A stretch of DNA of 64,000 bases from Desmodesmus armatus (GCA_007449985.2 VIIQ02000638.1:124001-188000); one strand, 5' to 3'. Numbered from the stretch's first letter, positions 12,501 to 26,900 are shown. A program made the numbers and translations. Notes: generated by a model from the sequence alone, not told the origin.

Positions 12501-15500
12501 AGCGTGCCAGGCAGCACAAATTTGCTCTGCTTCATTTGTTGTTTGCAATTGTGCGATGCACCTACCTCCAACCTCTGGATGTCCTGGGCGATCAACACAC
12601 ACAGGCTGTTCTCCCGCGCTTCCTTCATTCTGGCAAGGGTGCTGGTTGCTGCACCGGCATCCTGCTGCATCTTGCTGGCCATCCTCCGAGAGGTACCACC
12701 GGTGCTGCTACCATTAAAGGAGCTGGCGCTGTGCGGCGGCTGCGTTGGAACAACATCCTTGCCAGAACGGCAGCTGTGCTGACGTGGCAGCTGCTTTTTT
12801 GCATTCTGCGCCTCAGCTGGAGAGCGCTCTGACCGCCAGGTTGGCAACGTAGACGTTGGTGACCGACTGATGTTGCTGCTCCTTCTGGAAGGTCCGGACT
12901 GCATGTTGCTGGAAGTGGCTGCTTCACACGGACTGGGTGTGGAGCTGTTGCCAACTGGGTTGCAGGTCTGTTGTAGCTGGTTGGGTTCAACTGCGTTGCT
13001 GTTGTGGCCCAGGGTGGACATGACGCGCGCCAGCATGCGAGAGCCTGTGCCTTGCTCGCTGCTGAGGGCTTTGATCATCTGCTCCTGCTCTATGGGTGAC
13101 TTGTCCATGTAGACTTGGAAGAGCAGCACGCGCTTAAACGTCTTGACAATTTGGTACAGTGATGACAGGGCAAACAGGACGGCGGTGCTGTAGCCCACCC
13201 AACGGCCAATCTGCAATGTAAACCAGCAAGCAAAAGTACACACGACACTAAAATGTTATGCATGCAGTCACACTGGTAAGGTTCCCACGGCTAACGCAAC
13301 CCCTTGAGACTCAGAGTATGTTCGGCGACATTTTGTTTGGGTGCAGATAGCCTAACAGCGGCTGTGGAAGTACAGCAGGGTTCCAACAATGTCAACCCCT
13401 GACCACCTTGTGAAGTGCTGCCCTGGCATCGCGGTCCATTGAGAGTATGGCAATGCATCCAGCTACTGGAACTACCACCCATGTCAGCCACCCAGCCTCA
13501 ACCCCCAACGCACATGCTCAGCATTGTCCAGTAGCCACTCTGCTGTTGTCTGTTGCCCCAGCAGCTCTTCAGCAACTTCTTCTGCAGCCTTGAAACTGCG
13601 CAGAGAACACGGCAGACAGCCAGCACAAAGGTGTACATCAGCTGACCCGACATCAATCTTCCAGGTGCATGAATTTGGGCGTATACGGTATCCCTGTAGC
13701 CTCTACCTAGGGCAGCAGTGCCATTGTAGGGGCCCTACGTAGGTGTATACATGCTGGCTGCCTGTGCACTGTGCATGCCGCATGCATGCAATGCTCAACA
13801 AGCCGTACCCCAGGTATTGCACGGCCTCCAACTTGCTGAGCTGCCCTTGAAAAGTCTTCTGCATCATGGGGATAGTTGCCCTGCATATACACACACAGAT
13901 GTGCAGACAGTCAATTCACAATTACCGCATCCACGCCAGCAAAATTGCTGCCGGTCAGGCTGTACCACACAAGCCTTGGCACAAGCGCAGTTTGTGGAGA
14001 GCTGCCTGGGCGCAATGCTGCAGCAGCAGCAGCCTCGGAGTGACACCAGCGCAGCTCAGGCAGAGGCAATCCAGTGTGCCCAGTGCAGAGGACATCACCT
14101 TGGCCAACACAAACCGGCCAGCTGCAGCGGCCAAGGTCCGCGGTGCTCGGTGTGCTACGTTCAGCTTGCCTCAGGCAATTCCTTCGTCACTAGTGTGTTA
14201 GTACTAACACATGCCACGTGACAGTATCCATGCAGCAGTGGAGTTATGCTGACCATTGCATCGCTTCTAGTTTGCCATACACATGCTATTCTATGTTTTT
14301 GCAAAGGTTACTAGCCACGAGAGAGCACTTACCCCTCTTTGTCAAACTTGGCTTCTAGTTGGACCACTGCTTCTCTCAAAGACTCTGTCACGTTGAGGGC
14401 GAGCCTAGCGGCCTCTGCGTTGATCGACAGGAGGTCCGCAGCCTGTATACACGGATATTTTTGTCATCCACAACGTGATTGTGCTGATCAATTGGGGCAA
14501 TGTTGACATGACAATGCATCAAGGCTGAACCTAAACCCTGAAGCCTGGGCTTCAGGGTCTTCCTTGACATGACCCATGGCCAAAACTTGGGAGATGCATG
14601 TGCAACAGTAATAATCATCCTGTCAGGCTGCTGCTGACAGAAATATGCACAACTGCAGGCTGCCAGCAGGCTGCGCTGTGTTACATACCGTTATGCTGTA
14701 CTGGCAGCTGCAGCTGACGCTTGTGTCTGTTTTGGCCTTGCCTCAGGGAAGTCCCTACCTGCAGCGCCAGGTCTGTTGCAGATGTAGTGAATGGGATAAC
14801 TCCGCCTGAGCAGGTGACCGGATCCCGTAAGCAGTCGGCCACGGAGCCAGGCCTGCAAACTGCAACACAGCCCAGTACAGCACACAGCGATAGGGCAGTG
14901 TTACTGCTGAGCACATCTGCATGAGACAAGTCAGTTGTACCAAATACTAGTCATTTGGCATGATCTTGTAACGACGTTACATGCATTGGATCTGCAACAT
15001 GTTGCAGATGTACGTACATGGATGGACTTGATCCTCATGAGCATGCTATCACAGCCTCCCATACAGTTTCTGCCATATGATCTCACTGAGATTTGCAGGG
15101 CCTGCAAATCCAAATTGACTTATTGTGTATAAAAACACAATCTCTATCTCACCTCCGGTCAGCCACCAGAACATTACCAGATTGATTGTGAGCCACACAG
15201 GGGTTAGCACCCATGAGGAGTACCTGCAGGAACAGTGTAGCAGGCAACAAGGGAAACAGCTCTACAGATGGTTCCAGCCAGGGCAATTCTGGGCCTTTCG
15301 GGGTTTATGGTTGTTATGGTTCCCCGGTCGAGGCGTGGTGCTGGGGCTAAGTAGAATTGAAGGACCAGTCCCAAAACAATTTCCTTGCAGTTTGTAATGC
15401 TACAGTCCACAGTACGTACAATTCACTTCAAACACAAAAGCCACAGCTGAGCCGCAGTGCCTCAGCGAACCAAACAATGCAAGCCATACAAGCTGCAGCC

Positions 15501-18500
15501 TCTCGTGGCCATGTCACAAGGTCTGTGTGGTCTGCCAGCCCTGAGGGCGATGCCAGGCTGGCAGAAAACTTTGTCTCTAATAGAGGAGGCCTGTAAGCCC
15601 CAAGCTGCGAAGCCAGCCTTGCAGCTAAGCGTTGGCTTGGCAGTGTTGCCGGGCTGGGGAGTCATCCAAGATGTGAAGAGGCCATTGCCAATGTAGTGAC
15701 TACAATGACTGAACATGTACGAGAGGTATGTCCGACACTAAGCTAGTGTCCGACACAGCTGAGCTGACATGCTTCAACCATGCTTGCCCTCCCTCCCTTG
15801 CCTGCTCCATTCAAGGCTGCTCCCAGCTGTACACACCTGAAGTTTGCATCCTCCCAGATGTCTCCACGTATCTTGGCAGCGACTCTGCCACCCAAGCTGG
15901 GGATGCGCTGACCCGATATAGACTTTTGCTGATCTTCAGGAACGTGACTTTGCTCCTCAGGGCTGCCAACCACTGCCTCAGCATCAGCTGCGCAGCCTGC
16001 CTGGTCAGGGCTTGCAGTGGTGCCCTGACCTGCTGCCTCTAAAGCCGACATTGTGCTGTGATCAGCTGAGGGGGGGCTATTCAACGAGGCACTACTTTTC
16101 TGGATGGACTTCCCTAAGGCAGCAGCCTTAGCCGATGAGGAGGAGGATGGGGACTGAGGGCGGCTGGGAGAGCCATTACCACCCTGCCTTGCAGCCTCAG
16201 ACGTGAGGGGAGGGCGATGGAAGAAGGTGTAGAAGATGAAGATGCAAACTGCTGCGCCGTAGTTGGCCAACATGACAGACAGCAGCCATCTGCACACAGC
16301 AAAGTGACAGATGACAAACCAATTTGATGACAAACTTTGTCCCATGATGATTGCGCAAGTGCATTCAAGGCATTCAGTGAATGCTGTCAGTGCATAGCCT
16401 TGGTTTGTGCAATGCAGCAATGCATCAGGCTTCAAAGTGAGGAGTCAGATTTTTGCCGTGGCAGGGCGTCCAAGCGTCACAACTCACATGTGCGCCTCCA
16501 GAATACGCAGTGCTGCCCTCAGCACAATGACGCTCATCGTGTAGCTGCCAATCACGAACCCCAGCAGCAGCAGGCCCAAATCGACAGCACCACCTGGCGC
16601 CACCACACCGCAGGTCTGACAACCACACCCTTTGACCCTGGCGCTGGTGGGGAGAGGTTGGACAGCAGCGCCAGCTTGACTGTGTGGCCTACGAGAGCTG
16701 AGAGGCCCATGACCTTGAAATAGTACCAGGCATCCTCAAGATGGCCGTCTGCATAGACGCCAGAGAAGGATTCGAGGCCCTTGCGGGGGATGATGATAAT
16801 GTCACCAAAGGCGTTGTCATGGATGGCACTGGGCAGCACTGCAGGGGCCCAGACAATGGCTGCGACTAGGAGGGCGGCAGAGGTGGTGACAGTGACTGTG
16901 TAGAGCCTGCAAGCGGTGACAAGTCGAGCAGGTGAAAGGAAGGATATATACCTCTAGCAGAAGCAAGGGCGAGGCCAACAGAACAGCCATGAGCAACATG
17001 CAACTGCCTTAAAATCATCCGCACCGTGCATGATGGGCTGTGTACTGTGCGGTATAGGCTGTTGCGTCACTGAACCGGCCACAAGCACACAGTTCTGGTC
17101 CTACTCACCTGCTGTAACCAGAGGGGTTGTTCAGGTTGCTGAGTGTGTCGTGAAACATTCTGTGAAACATGGCGAGCCTGCCACCATCACCCAAATCGGC
17201 TGCCGGTCGATCATTTGTACATTTCACCTGCCCGTCCTGACTTGGGCCTGAGGTGGTAGCCTGGGACTTCCTGCACCCAGTATGATGGGGCAAGCAGCAA
17301 GCAGCCACAGTCACAGATTTTTGATTCAGCAGACCATGGAAGGAGATCATGAAAGCAGTGAGGGCCGCCTGACCAAGCCATGCCCCCGCACGAATGCACT
17401 CCACATTCGCATGAATGGTGGCACACCAGCAACAGTGCAGACACCATTCCCCAGCAAACTTGGAAGCCACGGGCAGCACATACTATGAGTGGTTGAGTCA
17501 ACCTCAACAGCTGCAATGCAGACGCAAGAGTGGCAACGGTGCATGCCGCATTTCAATGGCATTGACAGCTGTTGTCACCCAGCACGGCATCATGCATTGT
17601 GCGGCGTGCCGCTAGCGCATCACATGGCAATGTCTGGCAACACCTTGAAAGAACTCTCCAGAGAGTTCTCGAGAGAACCTGCATGATGTTCGGCTCTGTT
17701 AACTGCTAGCTGCGCAAAGCTGGATGCATGTGAGAGGTGTCATTCCTGCAGGTCCTCACCGTGGTATGGCACCAGGATGGAAGCATGTGTGATGTTGCCC
17801 ACCAGGCAAGGACCGCAATGCAAGATCTCTCCAGCGGCTGGGCTTACTGGTCAACCAACATCAAGCAAGGACCGCAATGCAAGAACTCTCCAGCGGCTGG
17901 GCTTACTGGTCAACCAACATCAAGATCAGGGCTCACCGTCGCTTGAATGTCTGCATCCTCTTGTCGATCACCTTGTACACTTGGAACCCCTTGCCGCATG
18001 CAGCAGCTACAAACTCAGGAATGATACAGGCACAAGTGACGATAAGCATCATCACCATTGCACCTAGACACATGGCCTGCGCTGACCATAACAAGTTGCT
18101 CTCGCAGACATCTTCCCGATCATCACTGACCACAAGGCTCACGCGTACAATCATGTCTGCATCTTCCGCCGTGAAGCAGTTGTGAATGTACACCACGATC
18201 TTCGCGTAGAGTTTCCTGCCACACTCCAGACGGCTTCGGTTGCCGTCAAAACCAGGAAGCGTGACATTTGTGGAATGGAGCTCCTGAAGCTGCCGCTTGC
18301 AGACGTCCAGGGAGTTGCTTGCGCTCACAGCTTGTGCAGAGGGCGCTGGCGCAAATTGAGTATCATGCTTGGGCCACCCCACAAGCTGTTTGTATCCCTC
18401 TGCAATGCTGACGTCATCTCGGGCTTGGTCTCATTGAGTCTCAGCAGTGAGCGGATGGTGACCTCGGGCATGTGGTAGGTGCTGTTGCTGATCCTATACT

Positions 18501-19966
18501 GCTTCTGCCCTTCAAACTCTGCTGCCGCTTTGGAGGCCTGCCCCAGAGGAGTGCAGTTACGAGCTAAAAGAGTGAGAAGCTCCTCCTCACTGTATGTGAG
18601 ATTGAGATGCCGGAGGAACCGGATGGCGGGATTGGTGAGTCGGTAAACCCCAGCAGGCACCCGATTCTGTCGGAAGGCGGCTGCTAGGAGGCCGTTCCTG
18701 TTGCACTGGTCTTCTGTTGGCCAGGAGGAGATGGGGTCAGGAAGAAAGGGGGCAGGGCCGCCGGTGGAGAGGCGTGTGCGGGGCGTGGCTGACAGGATAA
18801 CCTGCATCAGCGGCAGCAGCAGAGGCAGCTTTGATGGCTGACAAGGCAGGAAAGTCACTTTACTAGTAGTGCATTGTGATCTGAGTGTACATAGCATGTC
18901 GCACCAGCCTCCTTTGCCTCTAAGCTTGCACTTATAAGGGCGGCGAGATACTAGCCTGCGGCCTGTTAGCCAGCCTGCGCCTGCCGCAGCTTGACCTGGT
19001 GCATTGTGAGACTCTGCTGTTGAACCGCTGTGCTGGCGTGCACTGCAGGTACCCGCTGACTGACCTTGGTGACTGCTGACGCATCGCAACCCCACTTGGC
19101 AAAGAAGCTGTTGCTAAGCTAAGGGTCACGATTGATGAAGTCAGAAGGGCCAGGATCCAACTGGCACAGAGCATCACCCTTCCTGTCAGTCAACTGTTTA
19201 TGCATGCACAGTGCCCCAGGCACTATGACAGACAGTCCTGCCGCAAACCTCCCTCACCCACCTCAAATCTTGAAGTGGGTGGTGCCTCCAGGATTGCCAT
19301 GCGGCCACTGCCACTCGGCACGATGACAGTAGCCATCCGTTCCCTCCACTCCGCCTCAGCTGCATGCCTGAAAACCCACCGCCGTGCCGTGTCCTTTAGA
19401 GACTCGACCGATTCAGTCGCGGCTGACAGGCCCTTGGCAATGAACCCCTCCTGCAGCTGTGCGCTTGCACAATGCAGCACAAAGAACGGGTGAGGCGAGG
19501 CGATCAACAGGCGGTTGCTTGCAGTGGGGGCACTTCTGGACATGGCAGATGCCATCTGCATTGAGCAGATGCTGCCAGTGGCAGCATGTCCTCTAATGGA
19601 CCCCCTGGGGAGGTGCTGCTGCTGGTGCTGATGCTGTTGGTTGCATGCAGATGAGTTGTCACTGTGCTGCCTTGCACGCACTCAAATCAGACAAGGCATG
19701 GAGCGAAAGGCACATCATGTGGTCCTTCACTGCTGTGTGAAACATTGTGGCTATCCAAGCATTGGCGTTGGACAGTCTCATGCATGAAGACAATGCATTG
19801 TCAAGGAACGCACCTGGCGATGCTGCACACTGGCAATGGTGCTGCTTGGCATAGGCTGCAGCTGATCCGGCTCTTGAACAGCCATCCCAGGCGCCCTGCC
19901 TGCGAAGGCACCTAGCGAAACATAGGCGAACCAGAGCAGCAGGACCAAAAGTGCCCTGCTGGACAT
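9521..19966 (-). CDS. STRA6-like polytopic membrane protein, left tandem copy (two frame breaks)
   Basis: Start M at 19966 (MSSRALLVLLLWF; another M at 19978) gives a clear signal peptide. Minus-strand exons match the right paralogue one for one: about 19500-19262; 18813-17937 (lumenal domain, Cys-rich, ending in a first TM segment); about 17277-17108; 16906-16490 (TM, IIIIPRKG, SNLSPPAPGSKGVV, TM); about 16290-15830 (TM plus Ser-rich loop, then AKIRGDIWED); about 15225-15155 (SSWVLTPVWLT); 14853-14759; 14440-14333; about 13875-13805; 13600-13512; 13208-12568 (GRWVGYSTAVLFAL, long Ser/Gln loop, then LCVLIAQDIQRLE); 11902-11834; 11560-11483; 11020-10913; 10352-10200 (FTYMVLGTLYATWRVVL); and 9823-9521 (DGPYIAFVASVKLEGAY plus acidic coiled tail). 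Around ten TM segments are predicted by eye. Two single-base losses relative to the paralogue, near 18421 and near 16580, break the frame. It is either a decaying copy or carries sequencing errors. STRA6 assignment is inferred from the C-terminal TWRVVL...LD..LM...LDGPY....KLE pattern. Confidence 0.75.
17807..17924. repeat. 59-bp perfect-register tandem duplication in an intron
   Basis: 17807-17865 is repeated at 17866-17924 with one mismatch (GATCTC versus GAACTC). It lies directly beyond the donor site of the large lumenal-domain exon of the left STRA6-like gene. Confidence 0.9.
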
Positions 19967-19978
19967 GCAGGCCTGCAT

Positions 19979-20911
19979 GGTCGGGTTACAACTGCTTGCC
20001 CCGTGCACAAACAAGGTCTGATTAAAAGCAGACATCCTGGCTTGCATTCGTGAAATGAAACTGCTAACGTTGGACCGTCGGATGGTGGGTGGAAGGCCAG
20101 TTTCGCGAAACCTCGGACGGCGGGTATCGTCGACAAGTGAACCAAATTGCCGGACAGGCGCTGTGCACTGGACATTCGCGAGCGAAGCTGCACACAGCTT
20201 GGCAGTTCCGACCATCTATGCGCGTGTGTCGCTGCCTCGTGCCGACCTACCGATGGTGTCGGTCGTCTTCTTGAACGACTTTCAGGAGCACTTGACCGTG
20301 AAGGCGCATTGCTATATGATGCTGCATGCAGCCTGTCTGCGCAAGCACCTGGGCCAACCTCACTGGCGATAAGTGTACGCATGACTGCAGATGCCTGCTG
20401 TGCCTGTCAGCTTGTGCCGCGCAATGTCTGTGCACTACAGCGGGTTGCGTAGGAGTACAGGTCACCTTTGCCAGAAGGTGTACACATGAAGGTGTACGCA
20501 TAAATTCATCGTGCTGCTCAGCCTGACTCAGGCTCTGAGTGCGCTGGCCAATGGCATGGCAGAACACTTGAACGTGATTCGATCGACTGTCATGATTGTT
20601 GACCTGTTGATGCTGCACCACCTGCTTTGCATAGTCTCACAAGGGGAAATCAAGCCACCTTCCAAACCAGCACGCATTCATACTCTTACACACTGTTCAG
20701 CAGTACAAGCCAAAGCGCACAGCACAAGCAAACACACTCACAAAGAAGAGAACAAGGTCAATGGCAGCTGCTGCACCCCGGGTGCACACGTGAAGTGTGA
20801 ACAACACATGTCACACACACAGACATCCGACACACCGCAGTGGATGCCACATCTGCACAAAACCCTGTGAGGGCACCACGAATGTACCCCAACAACAAAG
20901 CTGTCTGCACC
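19979..20911. other. Spacer between the tandem paralogues
   Basis: It contains the putative promoter and 5' leader of the left copy and the 3' UTR of the right copy. No independent gene is supported. Overlapping short ORFs occur on both strands without splice or domain support. Confidence 0.6.
20686..20690 (-). promoter_or_regulatory. Probable poly(A) signal TGTAA
   Basis: TGTAA on the minus strand about 220 nt past the stop of the right STRA6-like copy (20912). Confidence 0.45.
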
Positions 20912-23900
20912 TCACTCCTGCTTACCAGCCTCGCCCTTCTCCACCTGTGACAGCTTCTTGCCCAAACCCTGCTGCTCTTGCTGCACACTCTCCTGTCCCT
21001 GCCCCTTGCCATGCTCCCCAGACTCTCCCTTTTCTGACTCCCTCTCCTCATCTTCCTCTTCCTCTTCCAGCTCCTCCTGCATCTTCCTGAGTATGTCTGC
21101 CTCAGCTTCTGCCTCAACGTCCCTCTGGCTGATGGCAAGGTAGGCACCCTCAAGCTTCACTGAAGCCACAAAGGAGATGTATGGACCGTCCAACAGCTAC
21201 GGAAGCAGCAGCAACACACAGCGCGTGCAAATGTCACATGCATGTAACACAGATAGAGCTTCTCAGTAATTGCTCGAAACAAAAGCTAGACCTGAAGGTG
21301 GTACAACGGCAGCATGCATGGTATGGGCTTGGACATCAATGCATCGTGGACCAATTTTGGCACCTGAAAGCAAACGAGAGGTGTTGGCAGCAGGAGTTGT
21401 TCCGATACCAATGTACATCACAATCTTTGGTCAACAATGACTACTAGTAGTACTAGCTAACAGCACTGGGTCCATGAACCCACATTATCCTGCAGCAACA
21501 GCTGGCTAGCGTCGTGCGCAAGTCAACTCAAGCAGTGCTGTGGCCGTTGATTCAAGCTGTGCATGTGCCACTACCCACCGTGAGAAAGCCCATGAGGCAC
21601 CTGTCCAGTGCTGCAACAGCAAAGAGCATGATGGACACAATGGCTAGCACCACACGCCAGGTGGCGTACAGGGTGCCCAGCACCATGTAGGTGAACTGGA
21701 ACATCAGGTAGAACGTCATCCAGGAACCTGCAGCATGGGGCGAATTCAGTGTGTGTTGAGGGTGCAAGTGCTCTCAAGCTGTGAACCTGTGCAGGATACT
21801 AACCAAGCGTCAGATGCATTGAGCCACTTGTGTGAGCAACCACAAGCTGTAGCCATCTAGACACACACCACTGCTGGTGCATGATTGCTTTGATTGTGGT
21901 TGTACAGCGCAAGTTCATGCATGCTTTGAAGCAAGACTCTGGTCAGCGGCAGGTGACTCGGCAATGTATGCGGTGCAAAATGTACTACAGCACGGTGCTG
22001 CAGGGGAGCACTGCATTGTTGTGCATCCATGCACCTGGGCCGCCGTTGCAGCTGTCACAGCTTGAAGGCAGTTTCACCCAATGTAATGCTGTCACATCAT
22101 TGATTGCCTCATTGAGGTTGGCAACCATAGCCACCGCATTGCAGCTTGCAAACCGCACACCCTGCAGTGCCACGTCCCATGCTCACCTCTGTGCCTGATG
22201 TTAGTGCCATCTGACAGCAGCCTTGATCCAATGAGCCTTTTGACCACGAACATGTTGAACAACACGATAACGAGGAGTGTAACCACTGGGACCCACAACC
22301 TGCATTAGAACAATCAAAGTCGTTGGCACCTAGCAAGAAATGGCAAGGCACAGTCCGATTCATCACATGCATGGTGTGCATCTTTGCACTGACAGCAGCA
22401 TACCAGCCTCCTGCTTTGGGAGCAACTTGTTATGTATTCTGTAAAGCAGTACTACACAGCATGCTAGCATGCAGAGGGTAGGACTCCGTCCCCCACCACC
22501 TGTTAGAGTGTGCTGCAATGACAGCGGCTGTCGGTGCTTGGGCATGCCATGCCACACTTCAGGTGTGGCACGAACACATGCCACGGCGCCCCAGATCCTG
22601 CCTGCATAGTCACCCACCTGCTCTCCCATGTGACTCTCCACACCACTGGATGGCATATCAGCGTGAACACTAACGTCAGCGCCAAGCCAATGATGCGAAT
22701 CTGGATCCTGCACAAAAGCAGCAAGGTGGGTGAAGAGTGGTCAGAACTGCAGCGCGACCACACCAAAATATGGCATCAGACCAAAAACAGTCAGCGGCTC
22801 ATGAGCAGCTTCTATTCGCGCCGCTGACTCAAGAGCCATGTGATGGATGCCAGTCACTCAGTGACAGCTGTGTGACTTGTGTTGATCAGGCTAGCCTGTG
22901 CTGCGTGACGCACGCACCACATGACGCTGGCCATCACACTCAACAGGGCAGTGGACGCGCCAATGCCAAAGCGGGCCATGTCAACCTGCAGTGCAAGACA
23001 ACTTGTACATATGTCAAACTTCCTGGAGCCACTCAATGCCGCACACATTAGTCTGTAGGCATGAATTCACGCCTACAAAGTGAGCTCACTACAGGAATAC
23101 TGGGCCATGCATTGCACTCAGTGCTGCAGGTGCGCTCAGTACACTCCGCGGCAGACCGCACACCTGCCTCGAGCCTCTGGATGTCCTGAGCGATTGAGAC
23201 ACACAGGCTGTCCTCCTGGTCTCTCTTCAAAGTTTCCAAACTGTTGGTGAAGCCCAGAGCATCCTTCACATGACCAATCACCAAGTCGCTCCTGTGCAGT
23301 TGCTGCACCCTGCCACCGCCAGAAGAGCCAGTGCTGTGCAGGGGGTATGCTGTGAGCTCCTGTGGGGACTTGCTGCTGCTTGGCAGGCCGTGGACGGTAT
23401 GCGCCTTGCCAGACAGAGCGTGCTCTGGCATGTGCAGAGTGCGCATCGGCATAATGACGGTGTGACAGCCACTGAAGCTCCCTCTGTGCCTCATGCGGCT
23501 GCTAGGGAGATCTGGGTCGGATTCAAAAGGGCTGGACCGCTCAGATTCGTTGCTGTTGCCACTCTGACGCAGCTCCTGGATCGGATCCTCGTTGCTGCTG
23601 CTGGCGGGGCGCAAGGTTGACATGACGCGCGCGAGCATGCGGGCGCCTGTGCTTTGACGGTTGGCGAGTGTGTCAACCATGTCGTCTTGTTCTACTGGTG
23701 ACTTGCGCATGTAGACTTGGAAGAGCAGCACGCGCTTGAAGGTCTTCACGATTTGGTACAGGGACAGGAGGGCAAACAGGACTGCGGTGGTGTAGCCAAG
23801 CCAACGCCCCGCCTGAGAAGCGGGACAGTGAAACCATACCAAACACACAGTATTTGGTTTGCTATGGTTGTGAGGTGAACTGGTTTTTACATGTGTGTGC

Positions 23901-26900
23901 TGCTGTGCCACGTACTGCAGTACAATACGGCACTGGGATTCCAGCCAGCTTGCGATAATGCGCCAGACAGGGCTGTGCATGCATTCAATGCTGACCCCAG
24001 GCTCGATGACGGTTCGCTGTTTTGAACATGCAGCAACAAGCTGTCATACTGAGTTTGATGACACACCTGCTCAGCTTTGTAAAGTGCATTCTTCGCCACT
24101 GCTTGCACTGCGTCCAACCCATCTGCAGCTTTTTTCGCATCCCTCGTACTGTGCACAGAACAGAGAGCAGGGTCCAGCACACATGAAGTCTGTTATAACT
24201 AATCAGCCTGAGCTTTTACAGCCTTGCTTCAGCGGTTGCAGTTGCATGTTCATGCAAGCCAGCACAGGCATATGTGCCAATTCAAGCCGTACGCGCAGGC
24301 TGTAAGCACACCTCTGTATGCATGCATGCATGCATGCATTCATGCATTGATGCGCAGCCACATTCAAACGCACCTGTTGTCCAGCACAGTGTCAAACTTC
24401 TCGACCCACTTCAGCAACCTGGTGAAGTTGGCCCTGCAGGAATGAACACATCTTCAGCTCCCACAAAGAAGCAGAGATGCCGCCCACCAGCTGCTGACCG
24501 GTGCCAAGGTAAATCGGGGCATACTATGGTGACCATAGTATGGTCGTACCATCCTTGGGGTTCACTGCAGCTTCAGCCTGAACTTACTAAGTTAGTACCC
24601 CTGTGCTGCAGGCCGGCCTCAGCCTGCCTTGCCTGAATGTGCACCATCCGGTTCCAGCATAGCGTGTGCTTGCATGAGCTTACTTGATCACTCACAAGGC
24701 TGCCATGTCCCAAAATGATTTCATGCACCGCATGATAAGACTCATGCCGCGTAGTTGGCAACCCCTCCCTTACCCCTCCCAAAATCATCAAGAAAACTGA
24801 AGACTTGGCTCAAGCAGATTGCTGTGTACACATGTGTGCACTGCTGCGGAGCCTGCACACTCACCCATCCGGGCCGACCTTTTCCTTGATGCTGTCCAGA
24901 TTCGCATTCAGAAGCAATGCTGTCTGTTGGGCAATCCTGGCAGCCTCTTTGCCGCTTGACAGCAGGTCCTGAACCTGCAGCACATAAAACCCACAGAAAG
25001 GCACAATTATACACTGTATGTGTGGGCCACACCATGTGCATGTAATGCCTCACAGGCAACGGGGGTTGGTGCCGAGGGCAGCTGATGGGGCTGCCAGCCA
25101 CCTGTTGGTGAAGCAGTCTGCTAGCGTAAACGGACACTAGTCGAGTGACTTGCAGCATGCTAAGTGCAGCTGCAGTAAATGCACCCAAGTGTAGCGGCAG
25201 CAACTCAGCATTTGGCCCACACCTGCATCTGCAGCTCTGACACAGGCGTTGTGAATGGGATGACCCCACCAGAGCAGGTAGCCGGGTCCTGGAGGCAGTC
25301 GACCACCAAGCCAGTCCTGCACACTGCAGCACAGCACCGTGGAATGCAGCAACGTTCAACAATGCTGTTGGCAGCATTCCGTCTCTTTGTAGAAGGCCGC
25401 ACGCGCTGCTGCCTTTTGTGGGTTGTATGGGCATCAAGTTCTCCACACCTGAGGCTGCTAGTATTGTTTTGGCTCATACAGCTAGCTGACAGCTGCTGGA
25501 TATGATTGTCGGCAGCATGCTTGCATGAGTGCGCAGTCAACCCGTCAGGGCACGCTCCACAACAGCGTACAAAATTTGAGATAGTGACAACCAATGAGCC
25601 TGACACAAGTCAGGCTTGCAGCCACATGGTCAACCCACGCACCTCCCGTAATCCACCAAAACACCACCAGCAGGATTGTGAGCCACACAGGGGTCAGCAC
25701 CCAAGAGGAGTACCTGCAGCCATCGACAGCACATGTGACATGTCACACTTGCACACATGCCTCATAATGACAGCTGCCAGGCTCTCTGTAGTTGCGAGTT
25801 CAATCGAACTTAGCAGTCAGCCCTTGCATCTGGTACATGAGGTCAGGCTCTTCCAAGATTCTTGCATGCTGCAGTCTTATTGCACACACTCCCCAGCCTC
25901 TTCCCTGCCTGCCTGCACACACCTGAAGTTTTCATCCTCCCAGATGTCTCCACGTATCTTGGCGGCAAGGCTGCTGCTCACACTGCCAATGCGCTGCTGC
26001 AGGGCTTCCCCACGTTGCGCCAATGTTGGCTTCGGCTCCTTGGCTGTTGACTTCTGACCCTTGCCACCCAAGGGGCCCTGCGGCTCGCAGTCCTCCCCCA
26101 CACCTCTCTCACTGCCAGCAGAACCATCTGCAGTTGCCTGATCTGGGCTTCCTGCAGTGTCCTTTGCTGCTGTAGCCTCAGGGATAGGGCTGGAAGCAGG
26201 TGGCATGGACGGGCTCATTTGGACACTGCGGCCTTTCAGGGACCTCATTCTGAAGGATGCAGCAGCCTTGAGAGACAGGGAGGAAGGTGGCTGGGGAGGG
26301 GACCTCGAGCCACTTGCTGCACTGTTGGCGGCTTCAGAAGTGAGTGGAGGGGGGCATCGGAAGGTGTGGTGGATGTAGAAGCCGACTGCGGTTACGAAGT
26401 TGGCCAGCATGACAACAAGCAGGTACCTGCACACAAACAGCAAGGAGGCAATGCATCCATCGATGGATATCCTGTATATGCTTGGTGGCCAACAGTCCTG
26501 TACCTTGCGCAAAGTTTTGCGCATGCGCAACAACTCTGTCAGTGTGCAATGATCATCATTACAGTGAAATGGCGGATGAGGGCATTCATCAGACAGGCTG
26601 CGCATTGGCGCATCTAGATCTGTATGGGTTCACCAGCAGATGCCTACAGGAGATGAATAATGATAAACCTGGAAAACCCTACAGAGCTTCTGAGATGATC
26701 TCACCAATGTGCCGGCAGAATCTCCAAGGCATTGTTCAGCACAAGGAAGCTAACGGTGTAGCTGCCGATCACAAACGCCAGCAGCAGCAGCCCCACGACA
26801 GACAGCACCACCTGGCGCCACCACACCGCAGGGCTGACAACCACACCCTTGGAGCCTGGCGCTGGCGGTGAGAGGTTGGACAGCAGCGCCAGCTTGACTG

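Noticed and set aside
24310..24350. TGCATGCATGCATGCA run
   Set aside because: Simple self-complementary microsatellite; TGCATGCA is common throughout the window.
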